A stretch of DNA of 64,000 bases, taken from the NCBI GenBank assembly GCA_001687465.1, contig LVLI01000369.1, positions 1-64,000 on the forward strand. Direction: 5' to 3'. Below the pieces are notes generated by a model. The model saw only the letters and a list, made by a program, of their open reading frames with translations, was not told where the DNA came from and did no database searches. This DNA is from Halocafeteria seosinensis. Its lineage: Eukaryota; Sar; Bigyra; Bicosoecida. A program made the position numbers and the translations under genes. Shown piece after piece: positions 59,801-64,000 of this stretch (positions within the stretch are counted from its first letter, which is position 1; each line of letters begins with the position of its first letter).

Positions 59801-60949
59801 GGCAGATGTGGTACGTTTGGAGTGCGTCAGGAATTCGGCCGGATGTACGTGTATAGGATATACTTGTTCTCCCAAGAGCTGCTTTCGGTGCTACTTGTGC
59901 CCTTCGTCTTACTAGTAACTCTACCTGCGAGTTCACGGAAGATTTTAGACTTTGTGGAGAAGACTACAATCCATGTCCCTGAACTTGGCGCTGTTTGCAA
60001 GTACAGTTTATTCGAAGTGGATGATAGTGCTGTCGACGACGATGGTAGTGCTATGGGTGGGACCAGCACCATACAGGAAGTACCTGAAGATGAAGCGTCG
60101 GAAGTCCTCTCTGATGGCTCCGCAAAATCAAGTGGAGATGAATATGAAGCCGTGGAAGAAACATATCCCTATAGAGCAAAAACTTTGCACACGAGTGGAG
60201 GTAAACTTCAGAAGAGCGTCCTATCGTTTGCGGCGAACTACCCACGCTGGAATCACATTGTTCATAAAGAGAACTGGTTCACATCACCTCAAGAAGGGGA
60301 TCGAAGCATGCACAAGAGTGCTTGCGCTGCCTCAGGGTGCGGCACGTTCCTAAGTAAAGTGGAGCGACATACAGGGTATGCGCCTCCTGATACAGGCCAC
60401 CGTTCTCCGGGAAGTCCAATATCTGCAACAGGTTATGGTGGATATGATGAAGAAGCACCACCCCCTCTGGAATCCTCCGATATCGGACGATCGCTCATGC
60501 GTTCACAGAACTTGGGAACCGGAATTGACGAAAGATCGGCCTCTATCAGGCAAGAAACATCGTTGATTGGGGCTTACATTTCATCCCGTTCAGGCATGCA
60601 ACGAAGAGGAGGTCGAAATACCGGCGCTCAATCTCTTAGTATGGAAAAACATGTGGGACATGGTCGCTTTTACAGAGGTCCACAAGCTGTCAATAGAGCA
60701 AGTTTGAGTAGAGGTCGTTCGGGTGCACAATCAGTTGAGCTAACCTCGGTTTACTCCGAAAAAAATAGATCCCAAGTTCGCGGTCGACCTCCAAGAGCTG
60801 AAACTGGGAACATTCCTTCCCTCTCTGCCTCTTATGGAAATGCTGTCCGACGTGGTAGCGCAGATAGGCCGAACGATCCGAAGATGGAGCTGAACCAGGA
60901 TTCTCGTCTTAGCTACGGTTCGTTCACAGAAGGTGCTGAAGAACACTAG
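56822..60949 (+). CDS. ATG9: Autophagy-related protein 9
   Basis: The multispanning lipid scramblase of autophagosome formation, carried in Golgi-derived vesicles. Six exons, 56822-57481, 57552-57683, 57744-57871, 57936-58029, 58100-59026 and 59090-60949, join in phase to 1266 residues. Exon 1 encodes a disordered acidic/Gln-rich N-terminal tail. Family-defining core segments are YWYFDEKGFVTIVTSRILNL, FVDWDSLMECHDEESC (joined over two introns), then the membrane span WLSVVALYSAIFGVYWLWSF, and NHNFTLRKELTRNPGHFART, followed by AFPFLFVYFAIKHIED and the FNEVPHIFRRRM cytosolic turn. A further membrane pair lies around FMAGAFLALLLLVSLV. A roughly 120-residue acidic, low-complexity insert between helices (about 740-850 nt past 58600) is longer than in yeast or animals. 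The C-terminal 350 residues are disordered, Ser/Arg/Gly-rich. Joint positions are supported by family similarity across each intron. Confidence 0.95.
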
Positions 60950-61192
60950 TCTGTCGGTTTTGTACGGGGATTTCAAGGGGACGGAGAGTTCCACCATGTA
61001 TAAGAGCCTCTCGATAGCACGCTCTATGTTGCTGCGCTGGTTACAAGTACTCCGTTCACTTTGCCAAGAGGATATACTGTACTGGGAGTATTATTCCCCC
61101 GAGGAGAAGTTCCTATGCTAGTAACAATGCCTCAAATACCACAGGAAATCAGTTTGTTTTTCATTTGATAATTGGCACTCATAGACCCAGTG

Positions 61193-62947
61193 TTACTGAT
61201 AAAGGTCAGATACACCTGTCTGTATCTGGTTGTCTTCCGTAATCCTACTAGTGAATTGTTCCGGCACAGGCAATTCTATCCAATCAGCCTCCTCTTCAGG
61301 CCCTTTGGGGAAAGAAATGTTCACCTCACTACACTTGCTGGTGACAATTTGAGTATCACGGCTCTGGTATGGAAGGAATACGACGAGTCCGTCGGTCTTG
61401 TCAACTGAGAGCGAGGGCACTTTTTGTACCTGCACCTGGCACCGCTGGCAGTCCACCAACTCACAAGAGGAGATCAATGTATCGCAGAGGATCTTGCACT
61501 TTTTGCATTTATTAATTTGCATCGCTTTGCACTTTCCGGAAAGTATAATGGTAGCATTTTCGCAGTCCGAAATGTATACCTCTTGCATGAGCTCCAAGTT
61601 GTCCATTCTAACAGGTTCTTCCAAGTCAACATGGTTTTCCACAAACCACCGCTTGCTCACCAACTCAGTGCGAGGGGGCTTTTTCGGCTTGGCTGCTTCA
61701 TTCTTCTTACGCTCTGTAGCAGCCTTTTGTTTCGTTTCTGAAACATGAGCTGGCTTGTCTTTCTGATTTTTCGTCTTCATGTCTTTCGTCACATGTCTTA
61801 GGCCCGCAGTCTTCCCAGAACTTTGATCTATAGTCTTCAGCTCTTCAAAGACATTGTGAACCGTGGGGGCGCCGGCTTCCGAAGATGACTTCGTAGGTGG
61901 TGGACGAGATCCAGCAGCAGCGTTAGCAGAAGTGGCGGTTGCAGTAGGCTGATGTTCAGTTGCGCTAGAGCCGTTAGGGTTCCATGTCAGCCCTGTCTTG
62001 AAATTGTCCTTCACGTACTGTAGCAAGTTCTTTAGCAACCCCTCGAAAGCTTTGCACCACTCGATGTGAGCGGTTTGTCTGCACAAAGTAAATAAATTCC
62101 AAGGGTCGAAAGACATCAGACAATACGGTCGATGTGCTATACGTACCCCTTGAAGTTCTTCTTGATTCGATTGAGCGAGAATACCGCTGCGTCCTGGTAG
62201 CTCTCCACAACTTGGTGGGGAAGAGAATCCTGCAACCGCTTGACATAGTCCTTCAGAAGGACAGTATCGTTCCAAAAATTCCACTACTCTGACATACCGT
62301 GATTACCCACTGCGCAACCTGAATTCCATCAGAGACTGCCGTAGCATGAGATTCGAGCTCTTTGCCTTTGTAGTTGAACTTTGCATCATCAGCTTTCTTT
62401 TTGGCATTTTGCAGCCCCTTGATCAGCGACGGCTGTAACACACTTCGGCAATGTCATTGAAAAGAAGGCAGGCCATAGCTGTGCCAAAATCACGTACCAG
62501 GTCGGATTGCGCTGGCTTCTTGCATTTAGCCGACAGTTCCAAGAACTTCACCTGTTCTTGGAAGACGTCTCTCACAGTTTGCATCTGCAGATTCCGGTAC
62601 GGTACACACGCATAGAACACAGTCAGTACACTCGGAAATTGCGCCCATCTCACGATATACAGTTAAGGAACATGAGGATCCGTGCGTGGACACAGTTGAA
62701 GTTGTCAGGAGCCGCAACGTACCAATGCCTGGATCTCCTGTCCAATCTCATTGGCTGCTTTTTCCATGTCTTCCATTTTGTTTAGGACCGTCTCCTGGAA
62801 GGTGGTCACTCGCTTAGGGGTGCCCTCGCCACTGTCGGCGGCATCATCGTCGCCAGCGCCGCCGCCGACTTTGCCCTCCAAAGCTGTCATTCTCTGGTCC
62901 AACCGCTCCAAGAGCGAGATGATTTTGTTCATGTTGGCGTCCGTCAT
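61193..62947 (-). CDS. CAP: Adenylyl cyclase-associated protein (CAP/Srv2)
   Basis: Recycles actin by stripping cofilin from ADP-actin and promoting nucleotide exchange. Five exons, 62947-62723, 62584-62498, 62432-62298, 62250-62147 and 62078-61193, join in phase to 478 residues, the normal CAP length. Domain order: a short coiled coil (MTDANMNKIISLLERLDQRM), the helical folded domain (KPAQSDLPSLIKGLQNAKKK, ATAVSDGIQVAQWVIT, HIEWCKAFEGLLKNLLQY), a Pro stretch (SRPPPTKS), a WH2-like motif near GLRHVTKDMKTKNQKD, and the C-terminal beta-helix CARP domain (WFVENH, YISDCENATIILSGKCKAMQ, CELVDCQRCQVQ). The exon 2 donor GTACGT at 62497 was chosen because it restores the family sequence; a 33-35 nt alternative intron was discarded. 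Three of four donors are GTACGT. Divergent from the 2-oxoglutarate dehydrogenase E2 gene. Confidence 0.95.
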
Positions 62948-63279
62948 TGTGTCGTCTTCGTTGAATAAATTCCGTGGTTGCGCACGCAGGTCAGTAGAGT
63001 GTTCAGAGGTCAGTATTTCGGACTACTAGAGCTCCATACCATCACGTATACAGCTTGTTGACTTCCGCCGCGCGCTTCCATTGTTCTGCGGATGCAACAA
63101 TGTTTTCGTTCACTCTGAGGTGAACGAAAAGAATGTCCTTTCTAAGCAAGAATCGTCCATTGAGGGCAAGTGCATGATGTCTGGCAAGAAGACAGAGGCC
63201 AGCAGGATATTGATTGTGAGATATAGTGGAGTTATTGAACAAAGCGTGAAGTACCGGCAAAGATCCAGAAGACACGAAA
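62948..63279. promoter_or_regulatory. Divergent promoter region CAP / DLST
   Basis: 332 bases between the two start codons. Short AT-rich and GAAAA-type words are present but no element can be named with confidence. Confidence 0.4.
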
Positions 63280-64000
63280 ATGTTAGTTAGACATAGCTGC
63301 AGACTTACAGCCAGGAGCTCGCGGAACCGCCTCGGAACATTACGAAGAGGTATAATCACGATATCTACGATAGATACAGCTCCATGCAGGAGATTTTCGA
63401 TACCCACACACGGTGCTACATGTAACAGCTATAAACCTCCCCAGTTAGGTCGTACCCGGCTCTTCCACGCGACGCAACAGTCGCTCGAAGCTGTGACGAT
63501 GAATGTACCTCAGATGGGTGATTCCATCACGGAAGGGACAATCAATGAAATTTTAAAGAAACCGGGTGAATATGTTCAACAAGACGAGGTGTTGGTGTCC
63601 ATTGAAACTGATAAGGTAAGTATGAGAGGATGCTACCCCGGTCGGTGAGAACATGATTAAAGTCTATTGCTGCAGGTTAATGTGGAGGTGCGCGCCGAAC
63701 ATGCTGGAGTTATATCAGAGTATCATTGTCAAGAGGGAGATGACGTGGCGGTTGGATCAAAACTGGTTACTGTAGATACCAATGCTTCCAGTTCAGAAGC
63801 GAAACCGGCCGCTGATTCCTCGTCTGGTGCCAAGAAACAAGACACGGCTACGAGTGAACAAACATCTCCACCGCCGTCTTCTGAAGAAGCGAGTAAGATC
63901 TCAGCACCCAACGAGAGTACCTCCAGTCAACAGCAAAATCGAGGTCATACACCTCTAATTCAATTCCGCCATGGAAAGGAGAACCGGGAGAAACTACAAC
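63280..64000 (+). CDS. DLST: Dihydrolipoyl succinyltransferase, 5' part (2-oxoglutarate dehydrogenase E2)
   Basis: E2 subunit of the mitochondrial 2-oxoglutarate dehydrogenase complex, which transfers succinyl groups to CoA in the TCA cycle. Exon 1 is 63280-63615 and exon 2 begins at 63676 and runs off the window, so the gene is truncated by the window edge. The first 70 residues are Arg/Ser/Thr-rich with few acidic residues, a mitochondrial presequence. The lipoyl domain follows: [20 protein letters not shown], then the lipoylation motif SIETDKV, then [12 protein letters not shown]. The lipoyl Lys is the last codon of exon 1. After it comes an Ala/Ser/Glu linker without an E3-binding domain, as usual in eukaryotic DLST. 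The opening residues of the catalytic domain would lie beyond 64000. GDSITEG favours the succinyl- over the acetyltransferase E2. Confidence 0.93.

Noticed and set aside
62442-62478. A 33-35 nt intron in CAP (donor GTGTGT near 62443).
   Set aside because: Its supposed CAG acceptor is absent; the donor GTACGT at 62497 with acceptor TTACAG before 62432 keeps phase and restores the expected CAP sequence.

Overview
This window is nuclear DNA of a ciliated eukaryote, most likely a single-celled protist. The basis is spliceosomal introns (GT...AG, mostly 37-230 nt), standard stop codons (TAA, TAG and TGA all used), a histone H2B gene, and a set of ciliary genes: IFT121/WDR35, IFT25 and CFAP65. The lineage cannot be fixed from the sequence alone. 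Genes are dense and lie on both strands, and gene size contrasts oddly with intron content: several very large genes are one uninterrupted reading frame, while small genes are cut into three to seven exons. Most splice joints given here were derived by matching frame, GT/AG borders and family similarity; they are predictions. 

Layout. 1-1533: no confident protein gene; one tRNA-like 3' half. 1534-10375 (minus): a 2.9k-residue protein with an FN3-like domain, a very long coiled coil and C-terminal Sel1 repeats. 10928-13432 (minus): a two-module AAA ATPase of the AFG2/SPATA5 type. 13886-14451 (minus): histone H2B. 15467-17256 (plus): an ankyrin-repeat protein in seven exons. 17332-22149 (minus): a SAC3/GANP-type mRNA export factor with FG motifs, preceded by a 41-codon ORF for a one-helix membrane peptide. 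22479-33917 (minus): an intronless 3812-codon gene of unknown function. 34475-35839 (plus): a protein of fourteen 24-residue leucine-rich repeats. 36281-37341 (minus): a heat-shock-factor-like DNA-binding protein. 

37713-54511 holds the ciliary group: IFT121 (minus), prefoldin subunit 6 (minus), IFT25 (plus), a B12D-like small mitochondrial protein (minus), an OMS1-like methyltransferase (plus) and the 2570-residue CFAP65 (plus). Two of these are intraflagellar transport subunits and one is an axonemal protein. 54585-60949 is a head-to-head pair, UFSP2 (minus) and ATG9 (plus), with only 47 bases between start codons; both products act at or near the ER-autophagy interface. 61193-62947 (minus) encodes the actin-monomer regulator CAP, divergent from 63280-64000 (plus), the 5' part of the E2 subunit of 2-oxoglutarate dehydrogenase. 

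No mobile element, CRISPR array, rRNA or complete tRNA was recognised. The observations most worth following are the 47-base UFSP2/ATG9 head-to-head promoter, the apparent loss of the first-ring arginine fingers in the AFG2-like ATPase, the giant unknown gene with repeated acidic Trp-Asp motifs, the recurrent short motif in the coiled-coil protein, and a small membrane ORF in front of SAC3.
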